DNA of 64,000 bases from Methylohalobius sp964654415 (GTDB lineage Bacteria > Pseudomonadota > Gammaproteobacteria > Methylococcales > Methylothermaceae). The translations under genes were made by a program, and so were the position numbers. Where the stretch lies: contig CAZZIP010000009.1 in NCBI GenBank assembly GCA_964654415.1, forward strand, positions 36,396 through 100,395, in the 5' to 3' direction. The notes under the pieces are model-generated. The model worked only from the letters and a program-made list of their open reading frames with translations. It had not been told where the DNA came from and ran no database searches. The first letter of the stretch is position 1. Every line of letters starts with the position of its first letter. Of this stretch, positions 23,684-32,881 are shown one piece after another.

Positions 23684-25513
23684 ATGTGCGGAATCGTCGG
23701 CGCAGTCGCGCAGCGCAACGTGGTTCCAATTCTGATCGAAGGCTTAAAGCGCCTGGAATATCGCGGCTATGATTCGGCCGGGGTGGCAGTCATAGAGGGC
23801 AGCCAGATTCGGCGCTGCCGCAAGCAAGGCAAGGTGGTGGAACTGGAGGCAGCGCTCCGGCAAGACCCGTTCTCCGGTTCGATCGGCATCGCCCATACGC
23901 GCTGGGCGACGCACGGGGTTCCCAGCGAGCGCAACGCCCATCCGCACGTTTCTTGCGATGCTGTGGCCTTAGTCCATAACGGCATCATTGAGAATCACGA
24001 GCAATTGCGAGAAGAACTCTCAGCCAAAGGATATAAATTTACCTCTGAAACCGACACCGAAACCATCGTTCACCAGATCTACGACCAGTTGAAGTACACC
24101 GATTCTCTGCTTGAAGCCGTCATGGCGGCAATCAAGCGCCTGCAAGGGGCTTATGCCATCGGCGTGATCAGCACCCGCGAGCCGAACAGGCTGGTCGCTT
24201 GCCGGCGGGGAAGCCCGCTGGTAATCGGCATAGGCATCGGCGAGTACTTCATTGCCTCCGACATCGCCGCGCTGCTTCCGGTCACCCAGCGCTTTATCTT
24301 TTTGGAGGAGGGCGATGTGGCCGAGCTCTCGTTGGAGGGAGTGCGCATTTTCGACGAAACCGGGCACGAGGTGGTCCGTCCCCTCAAAGAGAGCGAAGTT
24401 CGCCTAGACGCGGTGGAGAAGGGACAATATCGCCACTACATGCTCAAGGAGATCTTCGAGCAGCCGCGCGCGATCGCAGAAACCCTAGAAGGGCGTTTCA
24501 ACGGCTTGAAACTCCTAGAAGAAGCCTTCGGCCATCGGGCACCGGAAATGTTCGATCGGACCAAAGCGGTTCAGATCCTGGCTTGTGGCACCAGCTATCA
24601 CGCAGGACTGGTAGCCAAATATTGGCTCGAATCCCTGGCCGGGGTTCCATGCCACGTGGAGGTGGCGAGCGAATACCGTTACCGCGAGCCGATGTTACTG
24701 CCTGACACCTTGGTAGTGACCATCTCTCAGTCCGGGGAAACCGCCGATACTCTGGCCGCGCTGGAGGAAGCCAAGCGGCTTGGGGCGCTTTCTTCGCTGG
24801 CCATCTGTAACGTTCAGGAGAGCTCCTTGGTCCGGGCTTCGGACTTGGTGCTCCTGACCCGCGCCGGGCCAGAGATCGGGGTAGCCTCGACCAAGGCCTT
24901 CACTACCCAGCTGACGGCGCTGATGATGCTGACGATCGCCTTGGGGCGCCGCCACAAGCTCGACCGGGTGGCGGAAAAACGCATCGCCTCCCAGCTTTTT
25001 GCGCTGCCGGCCCGGGTGGAGGACGTTTTGGAGCTGAACGATCAGATCAAAAGTTTCTCCGAGCGCTTTGCCAGCAAGCACCACGCCTTGTTCTTGGGCC
25101 GTGGCAGCCATTACCCGATCGCTATGGAAGGGGCTTTGAAGCTCAAGGAGATCTCTTACATCCACGCCGAAGCCTATCCAGCCGGAGAGTTGAAACACGG
25201 GCCGCTGGCGCTGGTCGATGCCGAGATGCCAGTGATCGCGGTGGCGCCCAACAACCGTTTGCTGGAAAAGCTTAAGTCCAACCTGCAGGAAGTCCGGGCC
25301 AGAGGTGGCGAATTGATCGTGTTCGCCGACGAAACGCTGGATGTCCAGCCCGACGAGCAAACCCACGTCCTCACCGTCACTCCGGCGGAGAACGAGCTGT
25401 CGCCGGTGGTTTTCACCGTGCCGCTTCAGCTTTTAGCGTATCACGTGGCGGTGATCAAGGGTACCGACGTCGATCAGCCGCGCAATCTGGCCAAGTCGGT
25501 GACGGTGGAATAA
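23684..25513 (+). CDS. glmS: Glutamine-fructose-6-phosphate aminotransferase (isomerizing)
   Basis: 609 residues, as in E. coli GlmS. The N-terminal nucleophile is Cys2 (MCGIVGAVAQRNVVPILIEG), with NGIIENHEQLREEL in the glutaminase domain. Two SIS domains carry ILACGTSYHAGLVAKYWLES and ALFLGRGSHYPIAMEGALKL, with the C-terminus QPRNLAKSVTVE. It makes glucosamine-6-phosphate, the first step toward UDP-GlcNAc. No glmS ribozyme is recognisable upstream: only 15 bases separate it from glmU. Confidence 0.97.
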   Translation: MCGIVGAVAQRNVVPILIEGLKRLEYRGYDSAGVAVIEGSQIRRCRKQGKVVELEAALRQDPFSGSIGIAHTRWATHGVPSERNAHPHVSCDAVALVHNGIIENHEQLREELSAKGYKFTSETDTETIVHQIYDQLKYTDSLLEAVMAAIKRLQGAYAIGVISTREPNRLVACRRGSPLVIGIGIGEYFIASDIAALLPVTQRFIFLEEGDVAELSLEGVRIFDETGHEVVRPLKESEVRLDAVEKGQYRHYMLKEIFEQPRAIAETLEGRFNGLKLLEEAFGHRAPEMFDRTKAVQILACGTSYHAGLVAKYWLESLAGVPCHVEVASEYRYREPMLLPDTLVVTISQSGETADTLAALEEAKRLGALSSLAICNVQESSLVRASDLVLLTRAGPEIGVASTKAFTTQLTALMMLTIALGRRHKLDRVAEKRIASQLFALPARVEDVLELNDQIKSFSERFASKHHALFLGRGSHYPIAMEGALKLKEISYIHAEAYPAGELKHGPLALVDAEMPVIAVAPNNRLLEKLKSNLQEVRARGGELIVFADETLDVQPDEQTHVLTVTPAENELSPVVFTVPLQLLAYHVAVIKGTDVDQPRNLAKSVTVE

Positions 25514-25526
25514 AGAGACTCGCAGG

Positions 25527-25844
25527 ATGGGGATAAGGTCGGTTTCTCTTGCGATACTTCTTGTCTGGACGGCTGCGGCTGCGGCCGACTATTTCGACGG
25601 CAACTCACTCAGACAACTGGCGGCCAGCGTCAATCCCGCCAATGTGGCGATGTTTCGCGGATACGTGGCGGGTTTGCAGGATGCCAACAACGGCGCAGTC
25701 TTTTGTGTGAATCCCAACGTTCGTTTGAATCAGGCCGCAGCGGTGGTGAAGAAATATCTCGCTGACCATCCGCAATCTTGGCACCTACCTGCGCATCAAC
25801 TGGTGGTCCAAGCCCTTTCCCGAGCGTTTCCGTGCAGAAAATGA
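25527..25844 (+). CDS. Exported Rap1a/Tai-type immunity-like protein
   Basis: 105 residues: signal peptide (SVSLAILLVWTAAAAADYFD), then a helical domain with YVAGLQDANNGAVFCVNPNV and a last Cys in SRAFPCRK, giving a likely disulfide. This matches the Rap1a/Tai family (periplasmic immunity proteins against type VI amidase toxins and related small proteins). No effector or T6SS gene is nearby, so immunity is only a family-based guess. It starts 13 bases after glmS and is probably co-transcribed. Confidence 0.68.
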   Translation: MGIRSVSLAILLVWTAAAAADYFDGNSLRQLAASVNPANVAMFRGYVAGLQDANNGAVFCVNPNVRLNQAAAVVKKYLADHPQSWHLPAHQLVVQALSRAFPCRK

Positions 25845-26048
25845 ACGTGAGCGGATATTGAAGATTGTTTTTTAACTTGAGCTTGACTGCGCGAACGGCA
25901 GGACCTTAGGAAGCCTTCCCCTACACACCGCATTGCCAGCCGGATGGGAAGGAGCGGGCTATGTTTCTGAAGGACATCCAGCAGGCGCTCGTTACCTGCC
26001 GGAATCCTTAAAAATCGCGGAGAAAGGTGGGCAACCTTTTGGAAGAAT

Positions 26049-26124
26049 TGGTGGAGCCGAGGAGGATCGAACTCCCGACCTCAGCAGTGCGATTGCTGCG
26101 CTCTCCCAGCTGAGCTACGGCCCC
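26049..26124 (-). tRNA. tRNA-Ala (CGC)
   Basis: 76 bases on the minus strand with encoded CCA. The anticodon loop ATCGCAC gives CGC (reads GCG). The acceptor stem has the G3:U70 wobble that identifies alanine tRNAs. The T-loop is TTCGATC. Confidence 0.96.
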
Positions 26125-26134
26125 GTTTTATTTA

Positions 26135-26163
26135 AATTTACCATCAAAACCGCCTTTATACAA
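26135..26163 (-). promoter_or_regulatory. Possible tRNA-Ala promoter
   Basis: Minus strand: TTGTAT (26158-26163), 17-base spacer, TAAATT (26135-26140), ending 10 bases before the tRNA. Both hexamers match sigma-70 at four of six positions. The -35 lies in the 3' end of the phosphatase gene. Confidence 0.4.
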
Positions 26164-27433
26164 CCTGAAACAGCAGATCGTAGCCGACCCATTTCGCCAT
26201 CAGGTCATGGTCGTAACGGCGTGGGGTGGCGCAGGCGGTCAGCCAGAATCTTCCCGTCCGCTGAGGGATTACCCAGACTTCGAAAACCCCCTCTTCCCCC
26301 GCAACTGCGCGCATCGGGATTTTCTCAAACGGCGGCCCGTCCCGGTTGAGGTTGGTAAAAAGATAAACCCCGCGCGGCGGAAAGGATTCGAACGCCGCTT
26401 TGACGCGCAGCGCGATGGGATAGCCGCGGTGGGCGAGGTAAACCTGGTTGGGGGCAATCTCCCCTGCGACTGCCCCATCTGGGCCTGAGACTTGAAGCGA
26501 ATCGAAGGCGAGCTGATGAACCTGGCCCACGGTTTCCGCAAAGCCTTGCCCAAACCGCTTGCGGCGCAGGTTGGCGACGGTCTCCGGCAGACCCAAGTGG
26601 GGGTAAATGCGATGCCCTTGGGCCTGCAAGCGCAGGTTGAGTTGCTCTACGACCTCGTCGAAGCTGCGCTTGGGATAGCGGAAAAGCAGCAAGTACGCGG
26701 CCACCAGCGAGCCGGAACGGCCGATGCCGGCGTGGCAGTGCACCAGTACCGGGCGTTTTCGTTCCGCCCGCTGGGCGATCCATTCAAGCGCCTGCCAAAG
26801 CCGAGCTTCGTCCAGGGGATGGTGGGAGAAGTCGCGAAAGGGGAAATGGGCGTACTCTATGCCGGCATCTAGCAAGGCCGGCTGAGTATCCCGTTCCTCG
26901 GCCGCGTTCACCACGGCTTCAATGCCGTGGGCTTTGAGGATTTCTTGGCCGTCTTCGGGGCGCTTGGGATTGGCAGCGGCCGCCGCATTGCCAAGGTAAA
27001 GATAAGGGTCTGCTTCGCACAGCAGAGGACCTAAAGTCCAGCGCTCATCAGCCCTGGGAGGCACGACCTCAGCCTCGCAAGCAAACAGGTCGTGCGGTTT
27101 TGCGCCTGCGACAAGCTGCGCGCATAGCCGATACTTCCCCGGCCAAGGCGGCAAAAACGTCGCCTTCAGCCTGCGCAATCCGGCTTCCTGGTGGGTGAGG
27201 CGAAGCGGCAGGGTTTGCCTAAAGCCTTGTGGGCCTACTACCTGCAGCGCAAATCGCGCTTGTGCCGCCTGCCCGGCGCTTAAGGCTGCCGTCAACGCCA
27301 AGGTGAGCGGAAACTGAGGCAGCAGAAAATCGTTGGGCAGGGGCGGGAAAAACTCAAGGTCAAAGACGCGCCAGACCTGCGGGCTGGCGCCGGGCAGTTC
27401 GACGACCAGGCACCGTTCAGCGGGCGGGCGCAT
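26156..27433 (-). CDS. Three-part protein with central dual-specificity phosphatase domain
   Basis: 425 residues. Residues about 145-300 are a DSP-type cysteine phosphatase: general-acid region PFRDFSHHPLDEARLWQALE (Asp201) and P-loop HCHAGIGRSG at 232-241 (Cys233, Arg239). Flanking parts look like beta-sandwich modules: residues 1-125 have LTLALTAALSAGQAAQARFA and FLPPWPGKYRLCAQL; residues about 325-425 have VYLAHRGYPIALRVKAAF and QRTGRFWLTACATPRRYDHD. No signal peptide or TM segment. Its ATG lies 17 bases inside the nuoN 3' end, so it is coupled to the complex I operon. The substrate is unknown. Confidence 0.78.
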   Translation of the reverse strand: MRPPAERCLVVELPGASPQVWRVFDLEFFPPLPNDFLLPQFPLTLALTAALSAGQAAQARFALQVVGPQGFRQTLPLRLTHQEAGLRRLKATFLPPWPGKYRLCAQLVAGAKPHDLFACEAEVVPPRADERWTLGPLLCEADPYLYLGNAAAAANPKRPEDGQEILKAHGIEAVVNAAEERDTQPALLDAGIEYAHFPFRDFSHHPLDEARLWQALEWIAQRAERKRPVLVHCHAGIGRSGSLVAAYLLLFRYPKRSFDEVVEQLNLRLQAQGHRIYPHLGLPETVANLRRKRFGQGFAETVGQVHQLAFDSLQVSGPDGAVAGEIAPNQVYLAHRGYPIALRVKAAFESFPPRGVYLFTNLNRDGPPFEKIPMRAVAGEEGVFEVWVIPQRTGRFWLTACATPRRYDHDLMAKWVGYDLLFQVV

Positions 27434-28880
27434 GGGCGTTTGGGCCGCTAGGGCCGGTTTCCGACCCCCTGCTTGGTTGGCTAGGAACCTGGGCGCGAAC
27501 GGCCTGCCGGGGATGCCCGGCCCAGGCGATCAAAGGAGAAGGCTGGATCCCAAGCCCCACTACTCCCAATCCCAGCACCCCTAGAAGCGCCAAGCTGGTG
27601 GTGGGCAGGGGAGCGGGCGGAGGCTCACCGGGACGGCCCAGTTCTAAGATCACCCGCAGGTAATAATACATCCCCAGGCCGCTGCCGATGAGCAGCGCCC
27701 CGGCCGCCGGCCACAGCCCGGCCCCGACGGCGGCGGCAAACAGGTAAAACTTGCCCACAAACCCCACGGTCACGGGCAATCCGGCGAGAGACAAGAGCGC
27801 TACCGTCAAAAGCGCCGCCGCCAAAGGTCGGTGCGGGATAAGGCCGCGCCAGTCTGCTAAAGCGTCGGGCTCCACCCCCTCCCGGCTGCAGGCGGAGATC
27901 AGGCCAAAGGCGAGCAAGACCGCCAGGGTGTAGCTGGCGAGGTAAAACAGCACCACCTCGGTGGCCAGCTCCGCCCCCAGCACTCCGGCAGCCGCCGGCA
28001 CGATGAGCAGATAGCCGAAGTGGGCGATGGCCGAATAGGCCAAAAGCCGTTTGAGACGGTTCTGCAGCAGGGCCATCAAGCTTCCGACCAGGATCGACAA
28101 GCCGGCGACTGCGGCGAGCAACCAGGCCAGGCGGGCGTTGTGCCAGGCGCCGCTTTCCAGGAGCAGACGCACGACCGCTGCCATGGCGGCGCTTTTGGAA
28201 GCCGAAGCGAGAAAAGCCGCCACCGGCGCCGGAGCGCCCTGATAGACGTCGGCCGCCCAGAGGTGGAAAGGCACCCACGACAGCTTAAACCCCAAGCCTG
28301 CTAGGATCAGGACCAACCCCATCCCGCCGAGTCCGGCAGGGTGCAGCGCCGAAAACGCCATCGATCCAGAATCGGCATAGGCCAGGGCCATGCCGAACGC
28401 CATCAGGGCCGAAGCGGTCCCGGATAGGATCAGGTATTTGATCCCCGCCTCCAAGGCCGGGCGGGTAAAAGGCCAGGCGTTCAAGACCGCCAGCGATACC
28501 CCCATCAGCTCCACCCCCAGAAATAAGCTGGCGAAATGGTCAGCGGCCGCGAGCACCGCCCCGCCCAAGGCGGCGGTCGCCAACAGCAGATACGCCTCGG
28601 CGCGGTGGCAAGGCGCGGCGAAATAATCCCGGCTCAGGAGGGAGGCCACCAGGCCGGATCCGGCCACCAGAGCGATGATCGAGCGGGCGTAGGCGTCGAT
28701 CCGCAGCAAGGCGGCGGCGAACCGGGGCTCAGGACCTGCGGGCAGCCCCACCCAGGCGAGCGCCAGGGCAAAGCCGCAGGCGCTTATCAAAGCGGCAGCG
28801 CGCGGGCGACCGACGGCGGCTGGCCACAGCAAGGCCACCGCGGTCAGGGCCAGGCTCAGCAGCGGGGCGAGGGCGATCAT
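27417..28880 (-). CDS. nuoN: NADH-quinone oxidoreductase subunit N
   Basis: 487 residues, about 14 TM helices, antiporter-like subunit. FHLWAADVYQGAPAPVAAFL (conserved Lys/His helix context) and LLAYSAIAHFGYLLIVPA are typical, as is SLAGLPVTVGFVGKFYLFAA. The ATG at 28880 overlaps the nuoM stop (ATGA). A much longer open frame upstream is a shadow of nuoM. The tail past the last helix is Pro/Ser-rich. It helps pump protons in complex I. Confidence 0.95.
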   Translation of the reverse strand: MIALAPLLSLALTAVALLWPAAVGRPRAAALISACGFALALAWVGLPAGPEPRFAAALLRIDAYARSIIALVAGSGLVASLLSRDYFAAPCHRAEAYLLLATAALGGAVLAAADHFASLFLGVELMGVSLAVLNAWPFTRPALEAGIKYLILSGTASALMAFGMALAYADSGSMAFSALHPAGLGGMGLVLILAGLGFKLSWVPFHLWAADVYQGAPAPVAAFLASASKSAAMAAVVRLLLESGAWHNARLAWLLAAVAGLSILVGSLMALLQNRLKRLLAYSAIAHFGYLLIVPAAAGVLGAELATEVVLFYLASYTLAVLLAFGLISACSREGVEPDALADWRGLIPHRPLAAALLTVALLSLAGLPVTVGFVGKFYLFAAAVGAGLWPAAGALLIGSGLGMYYYLRVILELGRPGEPPPAPLPTTSLALLGVLGLGVVGLGIQPSPLIAWAGHPRQAVRAQVPSQPSRGSETGPSGPNAHAPAR

Positions 28881-30310
28881 CGCCGGACCTCTTGGAATTT
28901 GCCTAAATCCCAGGCGGCAGGATAGCCTCCGCTGTGCGCCAGCAGCCATCCGGGACGCATCCCGAGCGCTATCAACCCAAGCGCCAAAAGCCCAAGGAGG
29001 AGCGCCTCGCGCCGCGTCAGGTCGCGGCAACGGGCCTGTTCCCTGCCGTGAAAGCAGCGCTGCACCAGCCATAAGGCATAAACCGGCCCAAGCACCAACC
29101 CCAGCGCCCCAAAGCCGGCGATCCAAGGATGGGACGAAAAAGCGCCCAGCAGGGCCAAAAACTCCCCCACGAAGTTGCCCAGCCCCGGCAGCCCCAAGGC
29201 CGCCAAGGCGAAGAACAAGGCCGCCGCCCCCAGCCGCGGAGCGCTGGCCCACAGGCCGCCGAACCGCCGCATGTCGCGGCTGTGAAGGCGCTCCTGGAGC
29301 ATCCCGGCGAGGGCAAACAAGCCGGCAGCGCTGAGGCCGTGGGCGAATAGCGTCATTACCGCCCCCTGGTGGGCGATGGCGTTGCCGGCAAAGCCGCCCA
29401 ACAGCACCAGCCCCATGTGGCTGATGCTGCTGTAGGCGACCAGGCGCTTGAGGTCTTCCTGGGCGAAAGCCAGATGGGCGCCGTACACCACCCCCGCCGC
29501 TCCCAAGGCCAGAAAAGCTGGGGAAAGGGCCTCGACCTGGGCCGGAAACAGCCCCGGCAAGAAGCGCAGCAGGCCATAGGCGCCGGTTTTCAGCAGCACC
29601 CCGGCGAGGATCACGCTGCCGCCGGTGGGGGCTTGGGTGTGGGCGTCCGGAAGCCAAGGATGGAACGGCAAGGCCGGCAGCTTGACCAGAAAAGCCAAGG
29701 CAAACCCCCCAAGCAGCCACAGGCCAGTGGTGAAATCCAACGGGGCGGAAGCTAAGGCTTCGTAATCGAAGCTCAACGCGCCGCGGGCGCGCCAGGCTGC
29801 AAAGGCCAAGGCGAGGATCGCCAGCCACAGAAACAGGCCGCTCACCTGGGTGAACAGGAAAAACTTAAACGCCGCCTGCTCCCGCTCCTCGTGCCCGAAG
29901 TGACGGATCAGGAAGTACATGGGCACGATCATCGCTTCCCAAGCGAAAAAGAACAAAAACAGGTCCGCCGCCAAAAACACCGTTACGGTGCCGGCCAGGG
30001 TCCACAGCTGAAGCAGCTGGAACAACCCGGGCTGGCGGTCGATCTCGCGCCAGGAGCAAAGCACCGCGATCGCCCCCAGGCCCAAAGTGAGGGCGATCAA
30101 GGCCTGGCTTAAGCCGTCCAGGTAAAGGTGAACGCTGACCCCAAGGCGCGGGATCCAAGGCCACACCGCCTCCGTTCCGGGATCGGCCCAGGCCAGCACC
30201 CCAAGGTCGGCGAGCAGGACCGCCAAGGCGATGGGGTGAGCCCAGCGCGCGCCGAGCCAGGCCGCCAGGCCGCCGAACACCAGCAGGAAAGGCAGCCAGG
30301 CCAAGGTCAT
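28877..30310 (-). CDS. nuoM: NADH-quinone oxidoreductase subunit M
   Basis: 477 residues from ATG 30310 (MTLAWLPFLLVFGG). Key pieces: FFFAWEAMIVPMYFLIRHFG (helix 5 Glu), FLVKLPALPFHPWLPDAHTQ, APTGGSVILAGVLLKTGAYG and RLVAYSSISHMGLVLLGGFA. Antiporter-like proton channel subunit. Coupled to nuoL by ATGA; upstream open frame is a shadow. Confidence 0.96.
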   Translation of the reverse strand: MTLAWLPFLLVFGGLAAWLGARWAHPIALAVLLADLGVLAWADPGTEAVWPWIPRLGVSVHLYLDGLSQALIALTLGLGAIAVLCSWREIDRQPGLFQLLQLWTLAGTVTVFLAADLFLFFFAWEAMIVPMYFLIRHFGHEEREQAAFKFFLFTQVSGLFLWLAILALAFAAWRARGALSFDYEALASAPLDFTTGLWLLGGFALAFLVKLPALPFHPWLPDAHTQAPTGGSVILAGVLLKTGAYGLLRFLPGLFPAQVEALSPAFLALGAAGVVYGAHLAFAQEDLKRLVAYSSISHMGLVLLGGFAGNAIAHQGAVMTLFAHGLSAAGLFALAGMLQERLHSRDMRRFGGLWASAPRLGAAALFFALAALGLPGLGNFVGEFLALLGAFSSHPWIAGFGALGLVLGPVYALWLVQRCFHGREQARCRDLTRREALLLGLLALGLIALGMRPGWLLAHSGGYPAAWDLGKFQEVRR

Positions 30311-32073
30311 GGCCACAGCTCCCAGGCGGCAAACAGCGCCGCCCCTGCCGCCAACCCCATGGCGTACCAGCGCAGGCGCCCGTTCTGGGTGCTGAGGAGG
30401 GCGCCGCCACCTAGGCGGCTTAAGGTCACAAGGGCCGCATAAGGCAGGTTCAAAAAGTCGCGGCGGTTGTTCCTGGCCAAGGCCAGCCAAGGGGAGACAA
30501 ACAGGCGCCGGTATAAGGCGTCCAAGCCCCAGCCCGCCAGGAGCAACCGGCCTATAGCCGAAAGCCAGGGGGAGCGCGCTAGGTTCGCCGCAAGCTCAGG
30601 CTTAAGCCACCACAGCCAGGCGGCCAAGACCAGGCCTAGGCCGGAGGCGGCGGCCGCCACCGGCGGTCCAGAAGCTTCGGCTCCCAAAGGGGGAACAAAG
30701 CCGCCCGCCAGGGCGAGCAGCGTCAGGGCAACAAGGGGCAGGGAAATCGCCAGCGCCGGCGGGGAAGGCTTAGGTCTAGTGCGCAGCGGGCCGAAGAAGA
30801 CCTTAAACAGCAGGCGGAAAGCGTATAAAGCGGTGACGAAAGCGCCCGCCACCCCAGCCGCCCACAGGCCTGGGCTTGCCCGATAAACGCCCGCCAGGAT
30901 CGCCTCCTTGCTGAAATAACCGGAAGCCGGCGGCAGGGCAGAAAGCGCCAGCGTCCCGGCGAGGAAGCCTAAAAAGGCCAAAGGCAGAGGGCGGCGCAAC
31001 CCGCCCATGCGGTCGAGTTCGCGCTCGTGCTCTAAGGCCTCGATGACCACTCCGCCCGCCAGGAACAAAAGCGCCTTGAAGAAAGCGTGGGTCATCAGGT
31101 GAAAGGCCGCCGCGCGCCAGGCCCCCACCCCCAGCCCCAGGAACATGTAGCCGATCTGGCTGACGGTGGAGTAAGCCAGAGCGCGTTTAAGATCGGTCTG
31201 GACTAAGGCGCTTAGGCCGGCTGCAAGCAAGGTGGTAGCGCCGGTGACGGCGACCAAGGTCTGGACCTGGGGGGCGAGCTGGTACAAAGGATGCAGGCGG
31301 GCGACGAGATAAACCCCGGCGGTGACCATGGTGGCAGCGTGGATCAGAGCGCTGACCGGGGTCGGACCGGCCATCGCATCCGGCAGCCACGCGCTAAGGG
31401 GCAGTTGCGCCGACTTGCCCACCGCCCCGACAAAAACCAAAAGCAGCGCCAGATTCAGCCACCAGGCTCCGGCATGCTCGGCGGCGCGGTCGAGGACTTT
31501 CGCCAAGTCCAGGCTTCCTAGGTGCCAGAACAGCACAAACAGCCCCAGCAGCAGGGCGGTATCGCCGGCGCGGGTGAAGAGAAAGGCTTTGCGCGCGGCG
31601 GCGCCGTTTTCCGGGTCGCGGTACCAGTGGCCGATGAGCAGATAGCTGCACAGCCCCACCCCCTCCCAGCCCAGGTAGAGGAACACTAGGTTGTCGGCCA
31701 ACACCAGCACGGCAAACGCCGCCACGAACAGGTTCATGGCGGCGAAAAAGCGCCGGTAACCCTCATCGCCCGCCATGTGGGCGCAGCTGTATAGGTGGAT
31801 CAAAAACCCCACCCAGGTGGCCACCCCAAGCATCAGGCGGGTCAAGGCATCGCAGGAAAAGCCGAAGGCGACCTCAAGCCCCCCGGCCTCAAGCCAGGTG
31901 CCCAGGTGCTCCTGGAGCACAGGTTCGGGGATCAGGATCAGATAGGCCACTCCAAGCACCGCCAGCCCCACGCTGGTACAGCCGATCCACGCGACCGCGC
32001 GCTCCGGCAGCGGCAGCCCGGCCACGAGCAGAAAACCCACAAAGGGCAGGGTCGGGATCGACCACAAGCTCAT
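30307..32073 (-). CDS. nuoL: NADH-quinone oxidoreductase subunit L
   Basis: 588 residues (E. coli 613). Core: FLYLGWEGVGLCSYLLIGHW, GKSAQLPLSAWLPDAMAGPT, PVSALIHAATMVTAGVYLVA and RALAYSTVSQIGYMFLGLG. The C-terminal part contains the long lateral helix expected to brace NuoM and NuoN. Start ATG 32073 overlaps the nuoK stop. Confidence 0.96.
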   Translation of the reverse strand: MSLWSIPTLPFVGFLLVAGLPLPERAVAWIGCTSVGLAVLGVAYLILIPEPVLQEHLGTWLEAGGLEVAFGFSCDALTRLMLGVATWVGFLIHLYSCAHMAGDEGYRRFFAAMNLFVAAFAVLVLADNLVFLYLGWEGVGLCSYLLIGHWYRDPENGAAARKAFLFTRAGDTALLLGLFVLFWHLGSLDLAKVLDRAAEHAGAWWLNLALLLVFVGAVGKSAQLPLSAWLPDAMAGPTPVSALIHAATMVTAGVYLVARLHPLYQLAPQVQTLVAVTGATTLLAAGLSALVQTDLKRALAYSTVSQIGYMFLGLGVGAWRAAAFHLMTHAFFKALLFLAGGVVIEALEHERELDRMGGLRRPLPLAFLGFLAGTLALSALPPASGYFSKEAILAGVYRASPGLWAAGVAGAFVTALYAFRLLFKVFFGPLRTRPKPSPPALAISLPLVALTLLALAGGFVPPLGAEASGPPVAAAASGLGLVLAAWLWWLKPELAANLARSPWLSAIGRLLLAGWGLDALYRRLFVSPWLALARNNRRDFLNLPYAALVTLSRLGGGALLSTQNGRLRWYAMGLAAGAALFAAWELWP

Positions 32074-32384
32074 GGCGGTTCCCTAAGCTCCCGCATCTGG
32101 TCCACGTCCAGGGTGTGGAAGCGGCGGTAGAGCTGAAGCGCCAGCCCCAGCCCTACCCCAACCTCGGCCGCCGCCAGGGTCAGGAGCAATAGGAACAAGA
32201 CCTGGCCGTCGGCCTGACCCCAGCGCGCTCCGGCGGCGACGAAGGCAAGCGCGGCGGCGTTGAGCTGGATCTCCAGCGCCATGAGCATGAACACCAGATT
32301 GCGCCGCGCCATAAGCCCCGCTAGCCCCAAGGCAAACAGCAAGGCGCTCAGCACCAGGACGTGGTTTAAGGGGACTCCGCTCAC
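32070..32384 (-). CDS. nuoK: NADH-quinone oxidoreductase subunit K
   Basis: 104 residues from GTG 32384, which overlaps the nuoJ stop (GTGA). Three TM helices. FMLMALEIQLNAAALAFVA carries the conserved Glu of helix 2, and LLTLAAAEVGVGLGLALQLY the second conserved Glu. Part of the proton path. A longer open frame upstream is only a shadow. Confidence 0.95.
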   Translation of the reverse strand: MSGVPLNHVLVLSALLFALGLAGLMARRNLVFMLMALEIQLNAAALAFVAAGARWGQADGQVLFLLLLTLAAAEVGVGLGLALQLYRRFHTLDVDQMRELREPP

Positions 32385-32881
32385 GGCGACCTCCGCCCCA
32401 GCTCGGTCAGGCGACAAGCCCCCACCAGCCCCGCCAGCAGCAGCATGGAGGCCAGTTCCACCGCCAGCGCGTAAGGCCCAAGCAGGGCGGCGCCCACCTG
32501 CTTGGCGGCCACGGCGTGCTGCACTGGGTTCTGCGGACCAGACTCGAGCAGGAGCCACCATTCTCCCGCCAACACCGCGCACAGCCCCCCCGGTCCAAGC
32601 CACAGGCGCGGCTGCAGCAGGGTGCGCTCGCGCGCCTCGGCGGCCTTCCCCAGACCGAGCATCATCAGCACGAACAAAAACAGCACCATTACCGCCCCGG
32701 CGTAAACGATCGCCTCCAGCAAGGCAGCAAAATAGGCGCCAAGCAGGAGGAAGATGAAGCCGGTAGCGAGTAGGGAAGCAATCAGGTAAAGCAAAGCGTG
32801 AACCGCATTGGCGCGGGTGATGGCCAAAAAGGTGGCGACCAAGGCCACGGCGGCGCTGAGGTAAAACAACCAGACGGTCAC
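32381..32881 (-). CDS. nuoJ: NADH-quinone oxidoreductase subunit J
   Basis: 166 residues, five TM helices, starting at GTG 32881 coupled to nuoI (GTGA). NAVHALLYLIASLLATGFIF and LEAIVYAGAVMVLFLFVLMM (with the pi-bulge helix 3 motif) identify NuoJ. Confidence 0.94.
   Translation of the reverse strand: MTVWLFYLSAAVALVATFLAITRANAVHALLYLIASLLATGFIFLLLGAYFAALLEAIVYAGAVMVLFLFVLMMLGLGKAAEARERTLLQPRLWLGPGGLCAVLAGEWWLLLESGPQNPVQHAVAAKQVGAALLGPYALAVELASMLLLAGLVGACRLTELGRRSP

Noticed and set aside
27417..29828. 803-residue reading frame covering nuoN
   Set aside because: The extra N-terminal part is low-complexity Arg/Gly/Pro-rich shadow of nuoM. NuoN begins at ATG 28880 in ATGA overlap.
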